Shown here: in pieces, positions 48,101-56,825 of the stretch
How the letters are laid out: the number at the start of each line of letters is the position of its first letter
How positions within the stretch are numbered: position 1 is the stretch's first letter
Origin: Burkholderiales bacterium Ga0077547
GTDB lineage: Bacteria > Pseudomonadota > Gammaproteobacteria > Burkholderiales > Burkholderiaceae_C
Assembly (NCBI GenBank): GCA_001464195.1
Contig: LNEY01000031.1
Coordinates: 1 to 64,000 of the forward strand
Length of the DNA stretch: 64,000 nucleotides
Reading direction: 5' to 3'
Made by a program: the position numbers and the translations under genes
The notes under the pieces: generated by a model
Seen by the model: the letters and a program-made list of their open reading frames with translations, nothing else
Databases searched by the model: none
Told to the model about the DNA's origin: nothing

Positions 48101-49708
48101 ATGTCCTCCCCCGCCTTTTTTCGCCTGTTGGTCGTCGACGACGAGCCCGACCTGCGCACGCTGTACGAGCTGACACTGCTGCGTGAGGGCTATGAGATCG
48201 AAACCGCCGGCAGCGTGGAGGAGGCGCGGCTGCACCTGCAGGACCGCGCCTACAGCGCCGTCATCACCGACATGCGACTGCCCGATGGAACGGGGCTCGA
48301 TCTGCTGTCCTACCTCGAACGTGAAGGCCGACGCGAGAAGGCGATCGTCATCACGGCCTACGGCTCAGCCGAAAACGCGGTCGAAGCCTTGAAGGCCGGT
48401 GCCTACGACTACCTCACCAAGCCGGTCGATCTGAAGCAGTTCCGCGCGGTGGTGGCGTCGGCACTGGGCCGTGGTCCGGCGACCAGCCCGGCCCCATTGC
48501 CTGCCAGCGTGCCGGCGGCACGTGGGACGTCTTCTGCCGAGCCAAGCGTGGCGAAATCCCCGGGCCGCGCAATGGCTGATGCTGCTGCAGATTCGGCACA
48601 GCCTGGTGCCACTGCGGTGCCGTCCAGCCCGGCGCTCAGCCGCATGGCCGGTCAGTCGGCCGCGATGAAGCAGGTGCGCGCCATGGTTGACAAAGTGGCG
48701 CGCAGCATGGCACCGGTGCTGGTGCAAGGCGAGTCCGGCACCGGCAAGGAACTGGTGGCGCGCGCCATCCACGAGGTCAGCGTGCGCAGCGCTCAGCCTT
48801 TCATTGCGGTCAACTGCAGCGCCATCCCGGACCATCTCCTGGAAGCCGAGTTTTTCGGCTATCGGCGCGGAGCCTTCACCGGTGCCAACGAAGACCGCGA
48901 GGGCTTCTTCCAGGCGGCCGATGGTGGCACGCTGTTTCTCGACGAGATCGGTGAATTGCCGCTGTCGATGCAGTCGAAGCTGTTGCGTGCCGTGCAAGAG
49001 CGGTCGGTGCGTCCGGTGGGCGCCGTCAATGAGTTGCCGGTCAACGTGCGCGTACTCAGCGCCACCCACAAAGACCTGGGCGTCGAGGTGCAAGCCGGGC
49101 GCTTTCGTCAGGACTTGTACTACCGTCTCAACGTGATCCAGATCCGTGTGCCGCCCTTGCGTGAGCGACTGGAAGACCTGGCGGGTATAGGCGAACGGGT
49201 GCTCGAATGGATTGCGCGAGATGCTGGCATGTGGCCGGTGCCGCGCCTGACGCCTGCGGCACTGCATCATCTTGCGCGCCACCCGTTCCCCGGCAATGTG
49301 CGCGAGTTCGAGAACTTGCTGCACCGCGCCGTGGCACTGTCGGGCAGCGACACCATCGATGTGGCCGACCTGGCCCTGCCTGGCGAGACACCGGCGGACG
49401 CGTGGAGCGCGGAGGCGATGCCAGCGCCGGCATGGGCCGATGCCACCGTAGCCATGCCGATCGAGCCGTCTCGGCCGCCGCCGTCAGCGAACGCGGCTCC
49501 TGGCTTGCCGAGCGATTTGGCGGTCTATCTGGACGACATCGAGCGCGACATGCTGCTGCGCGCGCTCGAGCAACACCGCTTCAACCGCACCGCGGCTGGC
49601 GCCAGCCTCGGGCTGTCGCTGAGGCAGATGCGCTACCGCATGGCACGGCTGCATGTGATGGATGGCGGCGCGGACGCGCAACTCGATGGCGAGCGTGGCA
49701 ACGTCTGA
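48101..49708 (+). CDS. pilR: Sigma54 response regulator PilR
   Basis: A 535-residue NtrC-type activator. A receiver domain with phospho-site Asp57 (ITDMRLPDG) is joined by a long Ala/Pro/Ser-rich linker to the AAA+ domain, which has GESGTGKE and GAFTGA (near residue 257). A Fis-type helix-turn-helix (TAAGASLGLSLRQMRYRM) ends the protein. It activates sigma54 promoters of pilin genes. The 3' end overlaps ampD by 23 bases. Confidence 0.94.
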   Translation: MSSPAFFRLLVVDDEPDLRTLYELTLLREGYEIETAGSVEEARLHLQDRAYSAVITDMRLPDGTGLDLLSYLEREGRREKAIVITAYGSAENAVEALKAGAYDYLTKPVDLKQFRAVVASALGRGPATSPAPLPASVPAARGTSSAEPSVAKSPGRAMADAAADSAQPGATAVPSSPALSRMAGQSAAMKQVRAMVDKVARSMAPVLVQGESGTGKELVARAIHEVSVRSAQPFIAVNCSAIPDHLLEAEFFGYRRGAFTGANEDREGFFQAADGGTLFLDEIGELPLSMQSKLLRAVQERSVRPVGAVNELPVNVRVLSATHKDLGVEVQAGRFRQDLYYRLNVIQIRVPPLRERLEDLAGIGERVLEWIARDAGMWPVPRLTPAALHHLARHPFPGNVREFENLLHRAVALSGSDTIDVADLALPGETPADAWSAEAMPAPAWADATVAMPIEPSRPPPSANAAPGLPSDLAVYLDDIERDMLLRALEQHRFNRTAAGASLGLSLRQMRYRMARLHVMDGGADAQLDGERGNV

Positions 49709-50291
49709 GGCGACTGGCGATTGGCAGCGGGGCTGGTGGGCGCGTGCGCGGCATTGCCCCTCTCCGAACTTTGGTCCCCGGCCGGAGGGCAGCGTGGTCA
49801 GTCTTGCCGTGGTCCATTCGATCAGTCTGCCACCAGGCGTCTATGGTGGCGCGGAGGTCGAGCAGTTCTTTCTCAATCAGCTCGACCTGTCTGCGCACCC
49901 GTACTTCGATGTGTTGCGCGGTCTGCGGGTGTCGGCCCACTTTTTCATACGCCGCGATGGCGAATGCGTGCAGTTCGTGTCCTGCTGCGAACGTGCCTGG
50001 CACGCTGGTGTGTCGCAATGGCGAGGGCGCACCAACTGCAATGATTTTTCGATCGGCATCGAGCTCGAGGGGCTGGAGGGCGAGCCATTCGAGGCGGTGC
50101 AGTACGCGAAGCTGGTCGAGCTGTTGAATGCGCTCGATCACGATGGTCGGCGCGTCGATGTGGCCGGTCATCAACATGTGTCGACCGGGCGCAAGGCCGA
50201 TCCGGGCAGCGGCTTTGATTGGTCACGGCTGATGGCCGACCTGACCTGGCCAGCACAGTACTTTCCCGAGGAGCTGGTGACGCGCTCGTGA
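49686..50291 (+). CDS. ampD: N-acetyl-anhydromuramyl-L-alanine amidase AmpD
   Basis: A 201-residue cytoplasmic zinc amidase that recycles peptidoglycan fragments and so keeps ampC-type beta-lactamase induction low. The zinc ligands are expected in VVHSIS, in GHQHVSTGRKADPG and at the Asp of the same block. The ATG at 49686 lies inside the end of pilR. The pilS-pilR-ampD order is usual in this group. No ampR/ampC is in the window. Confidence 0.94.
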   Translation: MASVATSEATGDWQRGWWARARHCPSPNFGPRPEGSVVSLAVVHSISLPPGVYGGAEVEQFFLNQLDLSAHPYFDVLRGLRVSAHFFIRRDGECVQFVSCCERAWHAGVSQWRGRTNCNDFSIGIELEGLEGEPFEAVQYAKLVELLNALDHDGRRVDVAGHQHVSTGRKADPGSGFDWSRLMADLTWPAQYFPEELVTRS

Positions 50292-50531
50292 GGGCATCGA
50301 GGCAGTGATGAGTCGTACCAGGCCTGTGGTGTCTGGCCGTGTTTTTGCCACGCAAGTGTTGGCGCGCAATGGCGCACAGGATTGGCTGGGAAGTCAATGA
50401 ACAAGCGGCCACCTGGAGGTCGCCGCAGTGTCTGGGCGGCTGCACGCGGCAACCTCCATGCCGCCGCCTCGCGAGATGGCGTTACCTGCGGTCGGCAGGC
50501 TCATTTCGGGCGATGTCAAATTTATGGCTGG
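50292..50531. other. Intergenic DNA between ampD and the nrdA promoter
   Basis: About 240 bases with no supported gene. Short open frames exist on both strands but lack ribosome sites and family-like sequence. No terminator for ampD was recognised. Confidence 0.5.
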
Positions 50532-50578
50532 ACGCTAGCGGTAGCGCTTGAAGCTCCATCGGACCCCAGATATAGTGT
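50532..50578 (+). promoter_or_regulatory. nrdA promoter with paired NrdR boxes
   Basis: Box 2, ACCCCAGATATAGTGT (50563-50578), matches the NrdR consensus ACACAATATATAGTGT at 13 of 16 positions. Box 1, ACGCTAGCGGTAGCGC (50532-50547), is weaker (9 of 16) but palindromic and exactly 31 bases upstream. A -35 TTGAAG (50548-50553), a 17-base spacer and a -10 TATAGT (50571-50576) are interleaved, so NrdR bound to both boxes would cover the promoter. Confidence 0.82.
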
Positions 50579-50583
50579 CCTGA

Positions 50584-50793
50584 TGCGAAATGCATTTCCC
50601 TTCAGGCGTCAATGATCCACGCTTGTTTGCAACTCACCAGCGGACTTGGCGCACCCCCGGAGTTGTCGGGGCGACGAAGGCCATCGCAACGCATCGCAAG
50701 CTGACCTCTGCGCCGCAGTCATCGGCCCAGGCATAGGCCTCCATACCCACCAGAAGCGCGGCAACGAACCCCTTCGCACATCAAAGGCTGACC
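50584..50793 (+). other. Long 5' leader of nrdA
   Basis: If transcription starts about seven bases after the -10 box, the leader is about 210 bases. It is GC-rich and can form local stems (for example around CCCCGGAGTTGTCGGGG, 50653-50670), but no known riboswitch pattern or upstream reading frame is convincing. Confidence 0.35.
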
Positions 50794-53700
50794 ATGCAAG
50801 CACTCCACATTGCCCCTCGGGCCACCGCCTACCCTGCCGACGCGCCGGCCACACCGATGGCCGCACCCACCTCGGCCTACGAGGCGTTTCACATCATCCG
50901 CCGCAACGGTGCGGTGGTGCCGTTTGAGCCGAACAAGATTGCCGTCGCGCTGATGAAGGCTTTTCTCGCGGTCCATGGCACCCAAGGCGCTGCGTCTGCG
51001 AGCGTCCGCGAGACGGTCGATGGCCTGACCGAATCGGTGGTGCGCGCCCTGCTGCGCTCGCGTCCAGGTGGTGGCACCTTTCACATCGAGGACATCCAGG
51101 ACCAGGTCGAGCTGGGTCTGATGCGCGGGGGTCACCATGAGGTGGCGCGTGCTTATGTGCTGTATCGCGAACGGCGCTCGCAGGAGCGGGCCAAGCAGTC
51201 TCAGCCAGTCGCGGTGAGCGAGTCCACGCTGACGGTGCTCGATGGCGGCCAGCGTGTGCCGCTGGAGTCGATTCATCTGCAAACCATCGTGCAGGCGGCC
51301 TGCGAAGGCTTGGGCGCTGATGTCCGCGCCGAGCCCATCCTCGCCGAAACCCGCCGCAATCTGTACGACGGTGTGCCGATCGCCGAAGTGCACAAGGCGT
51401 CGATCCTGGCGGCCCGTACGCTGATCGAGAAGGACCCGGGCTACACCCGCGCCACTGCGCGCCTGTTGCTGCACACCATCCGCCGCGAGATCCTGGGCGA
51501 GGAAGTACAGCAAGCCGACATGCACACCCGTTATGCCGAGTACTTCGGCACTTACATCAAGAAGGGCGTGCAGGCCGAACTGCTGGACGACAAGCTGCTG
51601 CAGTTCGATCTGGCGCGTCTGGGCGCGGCGCTGAAAGCCGAGCGCGACATGCAGTTCGACTATCTTGGCCTGCAGACGCTGTACGACCGCTATTTCCTGC
51701 ACATCGATGAAGTCCGCATCGAGATGCCGCAGGCTTTCTTCATGCGCGTGGCCATGGGCCTGGCCTTGGGTGAGATCGACCGCGAGGCTCGCGCCATCGA
51801 GTTCTACGAAGTGCTGTCCAGCTTCGACTTCATGAGCAGCACACCCACGCTGTTCAACGCTGGCACCCGCCGCTCGCAGCTCTCCAGCTGCTACCTGACG
51901 ACGGTGGCGGACGACCTCGACGGCATCTACGAAGCATTGAAAGAGAACGCACTGCTGAGCAAGTTCGCCGGCGGCCTGGGCAACGACTGGACGAATGTGC
52001 GCGCGCTTGGCAGCCACATCAAGGGCACCAATGGCAAGAGCCAGGGGGTGGTGCCGTTCCTGAAGGTGGTCAACGACACCGCTGTCGCGGTCAATCAGGG
52101 TGGCAAGCGCAAGGGTGCGGTGTGTGCGTATCTGGAAACCTGGCACCTCGACATCGAAGAGTTCCTGGAGTTGCGCAAGAACACCGGCGATGACCGCCGA
52201 CGCACGCCCGACATGAACACGGCCAACTGGATCCCCGACCTGTTCATGAAGCGGGTGATGGAGGGCAGCGACTGGACACTGTTCTCGCCCAGCACCTGCC
52301 CGGATCTGCATGACAAGTTCGGCAGCGATTTCGAATCCGCCTATGTGGCCTACGAAGCTCGCGCGGCGGCGGGTGACATCAAGCTGCACAAGAAGATCCC
52401 GGCGCGCGATCTGTGGCGCAAGATGCTGTCGATGTTGTTCGAAACCGGGCACCCCTGGATCACCTTCAAGGACGCCTGCAATGTGCGCTCGCCGCAGCAG
52501 CATGTGGGGGTCGTGCATTCGAGCAACCTGTGCACCGAGATCACGCTCAATACCAGCGAGACCGAGATCGCCGTGTGCAACCTGGGCTCGGTGAATTTGG
52601 TGCACCATTTGATCGATGGTCCGAGCGGCAAGCAGATCGACCAGGTGAAGCTCAAGCGCACGGTGGCTACCGCCATGCGCATGCTCGACAACGTGATCGA
52701 CATCAACTACTACGCGGTGAAGAAGGCGCGCGACTCCAACCTGCGCCATCGCCCGGTGGGCCTCGGGATCATGGGCTTCCAGGATGCGCTGCACGAACTG
52801 CGCGTGCCTTATGCGTCGCAGGCGGCCGTCGATTTTGCCGATCGCTCGATGGAGGCCGTGTGCTATCACGCCTACTGGGCGTCGACCGAGTTGGCTGCGG
52901 AGCGTGGTCGCTATTCCAGCTACCGCGGCTCGCTGTGGGAGCGCGGCATCCTGCCGCTGGACTCCCTGGATCTGCTGGCCGAAGCGCGTGGTGACGCGTC
53001 TTACGTCGATGTCGACCGCAGCAGCACGCTCGACTGGAACGCGCTGCGCAGCCGAATCGCCGAGCATGGCATGCGCAACTCCAACTGCGTGGCCATCGCG
53101 CCGACCGCGACCATCTCCAACATCATCGGTGTCAGCGCCTCGATCGAGCCCTCATTCAGCAACCTGTCGGTCAAGAACAACCTGTCAGGCGACTTCACGG
53201 TCATCAACGAGTACCTGGTACGCGACCTGAAACAACTCGGCCTCTGGGACGATGTGATGGTGATGGACCTGAAGCATTTCGATGGCTCGCTGCGCCGCAT
53301 CGACCGGGTGCCCGAAGACCTGAAGGTGCTGTACGCGACCGCGTTCGAGATCGACACCGAGTGGCTGGTCGAGGCCGCGGCCCGCCGCCAGAAGTGGATC
53401 GATCAGGCGCAGTCACTGAACATCTACATGGCCGGCGTGTCAGGCAAGAAGCTCGATGAGACCTACAAGCTGGCGTGGCTGCGCGGCTTGAAGACCACCT
53501 ACTACCTGCGCACGGTGGGGGCCACGCACGCCGAGAAATCGACAGTGAAGGCGGGCCAGCTCAATGCGGTGAGCAGCGGCTCCTCGGGCTCTGCGCAGGC
53601 TGCCGCTGCGATCCATCAGGCCCAGCAATCGAGCGCCGAAGCGGCCACCGACATCAAGTACTGCGCGATCGACAACCCCGACTGCGAAGCCTGCCAATGA
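50794..53700 (+). CDS. nrdA: Class Ia ribonucleotide reductase, large subunit NrdA
   Basis: A 968-residue enzyme that reduces ribonucleoside diphosphates to deoxy forms. Two ATP-cone regulatory domains are visible in tandem (about residues 27-130, FHIIRRNGAVVPFEPNKI, and about 145-240, LTVLDGGQRVPLESIH), an arrangement known from Pseudomonas aeruginosa. The active-site cysteines lie in LSSCYLTTV, NLCTEITLN and EIAVCNLGSVNL, and the C-terminal redox pair is CEAC at the very end. AAAGG lies upstream of the ATG. nrdB follows after 181 bases. Confidence 0.97.
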   Translation: MQALHIAPRATAYPADAPATPMAAPTSAYEAFHIIRRNGAVVPFEPNKIAVALMKAFLAVHGTQGAASASVRETVDGLTESVVRALLRSRPGGGTFHIEDIQDQVELGLMRGGHHEVARAYVLYRERRSQERAKQSQPVAVSESTLTVLDGGQRVPLESIHLQTIVQAACEGLGADVRAEPILAETRRNLYDGVPIAEVHKASILAARTLIEKDPGYTRATARLLLHTIRREILGEEVQQADMHTRYAEYFGTYIKKGVQAELLDDKLLQFDLARLGAALKAERDMQFDYLGLQTLYDRYFLHIDEVRIEMPQAFFMRVAMGLALGEIDREARAIEFYEVLSSFDFMSSTPTLFNAGTRRSQLSSCYLTTVADDLDGIYEALKENALLSKFAGGLGNDWTNVRALGSHIKGTNGKSQGVVPFLKVVNDTAVAVNQGGKRKGAVCAYLETWHLDIEEFLELRKNTGDDRRRTPDMNTANWIPDLFMKRVMEGSDWTLFSPSTCPDLHDKFGSDFESAYVAYEARAAAGDIKLHKKIPARDLWRKMLSMLFETGHPWITFKDACNVRSPQQHVGVVHSSNLCTEITLNTSETEIAVCNLGSVNLVHHLIDGPSGKQIDQVKLKRTVATAMRMLDNVIDINYYAVKKARDSNLRHRPVGLGIMGFQDALHELRVPYASQAAVDFADRSMEAVCYHAYWASTELAAERGRYSSYRGSLWERGILPLDSLDLLAEARGDASYVDVDRSSTLDWNALRSRIAEHGMRNSNCVAIAPTATISNIIGVSASIEPSFSNLSVKNNLSGDFTVINEYLVRDLKQLGLWDDVMVMDLKHFDGSLRRIDRVPEDLKVLYATAFEIDTEWLVEAAARRQKWIDQAQSLNIYMAGVSGKKLDETYKLAWLRGLKTTYYLRTVGATHAEKSTVKAGQLNAVSSGSSGSAQAAAAIHQAQQSSAEAATDIKYCAIDNPDCEACQ

Positions 53701-53881
53701 CGCGAGTCCTGTGGTGGCTACCGCAGCTCCGCACATCGATGAATGCTGGCGCCAGCGCTTACTGAGCCGATGAGCGACGCAGCCGCGCAACAAATAAGTT
53801 CTGCGCGCGGGCTTGTCTGACAGGTAATGCTTTGTTTTTTTTGATATCGCTCGGATAATCAATACTGATTGGAAATCCACC

Positions 53882-55081
53882 ATGCTGGTTTGGGAAGAAG
53901 AAATTAAATCACCGACGTTGTCTCCGGCTGCCTTTGCCAAGCCGCGGATTCCCGACGACATTCAAAGCCTTCGTGCCGAAGCGGAAGATTTCGCTGGCAA
54001 GGCGTCGTCAACGGTCATTTCTGACAACCCCATTCATCCTTTGGCCGCCCAACCCGTTGAAACCCGTCGCGTGGTCGCTGCCGACAAGCGCATCATCAAC
54101 GGTCGTACCGACGTCAACCAATTGGTGCCGTTCAAGTACAAATGGGCTTGGGAAAAGTATCTCGCCACCTGTGCAAACCACTGGATGCCGCAAGAGGTCA
54201 ACATGTCGCGCGACATCGCGACCTGGAAGGATCCCAACGGTCTGACCGATGACGAGCGCCGCATCATCATGCGCAATCTCGGGTTTTTCGTGACCGCAGA
54301 TTCTCTGGCCGCCAACAACATCGTTCTCGGTACGTATCGCCATATCACCGCTCCTGAATGTCGTCAGTTTTTGCTGCGGCAAGCTTTCGAAGAGGCGATT
54401 CATACCCACGCCTATCAATACATCGTCGAATCGCTGGGTTTGGACGAGGCCGAAATCTTCAACGCCTACCATGAGGTCCAGTCGATCCGCGACAAGGACG
54501 AGTTCCTGATCCCCTTCATCGAGGCGATCATGGACCCGAACTTCAACACCGGCACGCACGAAGCCGACCAGACGCTGCTCAAAAGCCTGATCGTTTTCGC
54601 CTGTTTGATGGAAGGTTTGTTCTTCTACGTCGGTTTCACGCAGATCTTGGCGCTCGGCCGGCAGAACCGTATGACCGGGGCTTCGACGCAGTATCAGTAC
54701 ATCCTGCGCGATGAATCGATGCATTGCAATTTCGGCATCGACCTGATCAACCAGATCAAACTGGAAAATCCACTGCTGTGGACGGCGCAGTTCAAGGCCG
54801 AGATCAAGGCGCTTTTCATGCGAGCGGTCGAATTGGAATACCGTTACGCTGAAGACACCATGCCGCGTGGCGTGCTCGGCATGAATGCATCGATGTTCAA
54901 GGGTTATTTGCGCTACATCGCCAATCGGCGCGCTACACAAATTGGCCTGGAGGCGCTTTTCCCGAACGAAGAGAATCCGTTTCCGTGGATGAGCGAGATG
55001 ATCGATCTGAAGAAGGAAACCAATTTCTTCGAAGGCCGTGTCACCGAATACCAGTCTGGTGGCGCCTTGTCATGGGATTGA
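53882..55081 (+). CDS. nrdB: Class Ia ribonucleotide reductase, small subunit NrdB
   Basis: A 399-residue di-iron protein that holds the tyrosyl radical needed by NrdA. Iron-ligand helices include [17 protein letters not shown], with the radical tyrosine expected in AYQY, and [13 protein letters not shown]. The length is slightly above the E. coli protein because of a 60-residue N-terminal region. The first part of the gene and the 181-base gap before it are more AT-rich than the neighbourhood, including an uninterrupted T-run at 53835-53842. Confidence 0.97.
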   Translation: MLVWEEEIKSPTLSPAAFAKPRIPDDIQSLRAEAEDFAGKASSTVISDNPIHPLAAQPVETRRVVAADKRIINGRTDVNQLVPFKYKWAWEKYLATCANHWMPQEVNMSRDIATWKDPNGLTDDERRIIMRNLGFFVTADSLAANNIVLGTYRHITAPECRQFLLRQAFEEAIHTHAYQYIVESLGLDEAEIFNAYHEVQSIRDKDEFLIPFIEAIMDPNFNTGTHEADQTLLKSLIVFACLMEGLFFYVGFTQILALGRQNRMTGASTQYQYILRDESMHCNFGIDLINQIKLENPLLWTAQFKAEIKALFMRAVELEYRYAEDTMPRGVLGMNASMFKGYLRYIANRRATQIGLEALFPNEENPFPWMSEMIDLKKETNFFEGRVTEYQSGGALSWD

Positions 55082-55295
55082 AAAGCGTCTTGCCGATGCA
55101 CTGCATAGGGTGAAAGTGAGACGATCAAGATTTGCAAACCGGAAGGGGCCGACGCAGAAGCGGCATTTGCGGTTTGATACCCGATTCATCGCACCGGTGC
55201 GCCCCTCAAGGGCAGTTTCGGGTGATGAATAACTGGTCGGTGCCGAGCATCGGTGGCCGAGCCAGCGTTCCTTTAACTTGATCAAGGAGAATGTA

Positions 55296-55775
55296 ATGGC
55301 AACTGCGAAAAAGGCCGCCCCGGCCAAGAAAGCCCCGGCCAAGAAGGCGGCTCCGGCGAAGAAGGCTCCTGCCAAGAAGGCGGCGCCTGCGAAGAAGGCT
55401 CCTGCGAAGAAGGCAGCGCCTGCCAAGAAGGCCCCGGCCAAGAAGGCGCCTGCGAAGAAGGCAGCACCTGCGAAGAAGGCTCCGGCCAAGAAGGCACCTG
55501 CGAAGAAGGCAGCGCCTGCGAAGAAGGCAGCGCCTGCGAAGAAGGCACCTGCGAAGAAGGCAGCACCTGCGAAGAAGGCCGCTCCGAAAAAGGTAGCCAA
55601 GAAGGCCGCTGCGCCTGCGAAGAAGGCTGCCCCCAAGGCACCTGCGAAGAAGGCTGCTGCGAAGAAGGCGCCCGCTACCCCAGCCCCTGCGGCGGCCAAA
55701 CCGGCCGCACCCGCTGCGAAAACCTCACTCAGCCCACAGGCTGCGTGGCCGTTTCCGACCGGCACCAAGCCCTGA
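55296..55775 (+). CDS. Histone H1-like DNA-binding protein (Lys/Ala/Pro repeats)
   Basis: A 159-residue, extremely basic protein built almost wholly of KKAAPA and KKAPA repeats, with a short non-repeat C-terminus ([16 protein letters not shown]). This is the histone H1-like or AlgP-like nucleoid protein type seen in Bordetella and other betaproteobacteria, which binds DNA non-specifically. The ATG at 55296 has AAGGAGA upstream. The near-identical DNA repeats make the copy number prone to change. It is a single-gene unit with its own terminator. Confidence 0.9.
   Translation: MATAKKAAPAKKAPAKKAAPAKKAPAKKAAPAKKAPAKKAAPAKKAPAKKAPAKKAAPAKKAPAKKAPAKKAAPAKKAAPAKKAPAKKAAPAKKAAPKKVAKKAAAPAKKAAPKAPAKKAAAKKAPATPAPAAAKPAAPAAKTSLSPQAAWPFPTGTKP
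55310..55660 (+). repeat. Tandem GCCAAGAAG-type coding repeats
   Basis: Repeated units such as GCGCCTGCGAAGAAGG and GCCCCGGCCAAGAAGG, 15 or 18 bases long, run through the H1-like gene. All are multiples of three, so gain or loss of units would keep the frame. Confidence 0.85.
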
Positions 55776-55814
55776 CGCGAAGGTCCGCGTCATGCGGGCT
55801 TTCACAGGCACATC

Positions 55815-55838
55815 AACCCGGCTTCGGCCGGGTTTTTT
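55815..55838 (+). terminator. Rho-independent terminator of the H1-like gene
   Basis: An 8-bp stem (55815-55822 with 55827-55834) has a TTCG tetraloop and runs into further T residues. It lies 40 bases after the stop codon. Confidence 0.93.
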
Positions 55839-55864
55839 CTGTCTGCAACGCAAGGTGAGGCCCT

Positions 55865-56770
55865 TCAGAGGCCGAGCGACTTCCGGTCGATGACGTGGTT
55901 CTGGCCACCACGGCAGGCGATCTTCAATGCGCCGATGCGATTGCCCAGCTCCACGCAGCGGTGCAGAGGCCAGCCGCGCTCCAGGCCGTACAGCAAGGCG
56001 CCTCGGAAGGCGTCGCCACAACCGGTCGGATCAACCACCTCGGTGGCTGCGACTCCCGGCACATGGGTGCGCTGTCCCTGCTCCCACACATCGCAACCAT
56101 CGGCACCCAATGTGACCACGACACCGGCGAGGTGTGATCTCGACAATGATTCGAGGCTCTCGCCGGTGCGATCGCACAGCATGCGCGCCTCGTAATCATT
56201 GACGGCCACCCAGCGCGCCTGAGACACGAAACGCCTGAGTTCGGTGCCGTCGAACATCGGCAGGCCCTGCCCCGGATCGAAGACGAAGGGAATGCCGGCT
56301 GCCGCCAACTGCGTGGCGTGCTCGAGCATCGCATCGCGGCCGTCGGGGGCGATGATGGCGATGCGGATGTCGTCGCGGCGCGGCACCGGTGTCTGCTGTG
56401 CCGACTGCATCGCTCCCGGATGAAAGGCCGTGATCTGGTTGTTGCTGCTGTCGGTGATGATGATCGCCTGCGCGGTGAAACTGTTGCCGATGCTGGCGAT
56501 GTGCTCCGTACTGACGCCCCAGGACTGCAAGCGCTGCAGATACTCTCCACCGTCGCTGCCGAGTGCTGCCAGCACCAGCGGCTCGCCACCCAACCGGTTC
56601 AGTGTGTAGGCGATGTTGCCGGCACAACCGCCGAATTCCCGGCGCAATGTCGGCACGAGAAAAGACACATTCAGGATGTGCACCTGCTCGGGCAGGATCT
56701 GATCGGCAAAGCGGCCAGGAAATGTGGTGATGGTGTCGAAGGCAAGAGAGCCGCAGATCAAGGCAGGCAT
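55865..56770 (-). CDS. PfkB-family carbohydrate or nucleoside kinase
   Basis: A 301-residue ribokinase-fold kinase. The N-terminal REFGGCAGNIAYTLNRLGG block and the C-terminal VVDPTGCGDAFRGALLYGLE (anion hole and catalytic Asp, near residue 252) are the two PfkB signatures. The N-terminal CGSLAFDTITTFPGRF resembles adenosine-kinase-like members. The substrate cannot be told from sequence. It is the last gene of the accB-accC-prmA-DUF3426 series, 55 bases after the preceding gene. Confidence 0.9.
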   Translation of the reverse strand: MPALICGSLAFDTITTFPGRFADQILPEQVHILNVSFLVPTLRREFGGCAGNIAYTLNRLGGEPLVLAALGSDGGEYLQRLQSWGVSTEHIASIGNSFTAQAIIITDSSNNQITAFHPGAMQSAQQTPVPRRDDIRIAIIAPDGRDAMLEHATQLAAAGIPFVFDPGQGLPMFDGTELRRFVSQARWVAVNDYEARMLCDRTGESLESLSRSHLAGVVVTLGADGCDVWEQGQRTHVPGVAATEVVDPTGCGDAFRGALLYGLERGWPLHRCVELGNRIGALKIACRGGQNHVIDRKSLGL

Positions 56771-56825
56771 GGGTGCTCCAGTGGGGCGGTGGCAGTGTGA
56801 AATCGGCGCACGATGCGCAGTGCGA

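Noticed and set aside
50584..50793. Possible cobalamin riboswitch upstream of nrdA
   Set aside because: No B12-box-like core was found, and the downstream enzyme is the cobalamin-independent class Ia type.
50719..53067. Open frame of 782 codons on the minus strand opposite nrdA
   Set aside because: It is the antisense reflection of nrdA codon bias, not protein-like, and it would run across the nrdA start and leader.
53831..53881. T-run and TTGATA/TACTGA pair as a separate nrdB promoter or terminator
   Set aside because: The promoter would leave only a few bases before the ATG, and no stable stem precedes the T-run.
55310..55660. Short regular repeats resembling a CRISPR or satellite array
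   Set aside because: The units are contiguous, in frame and coding (KKAAPA-type); there are no unique spacers.
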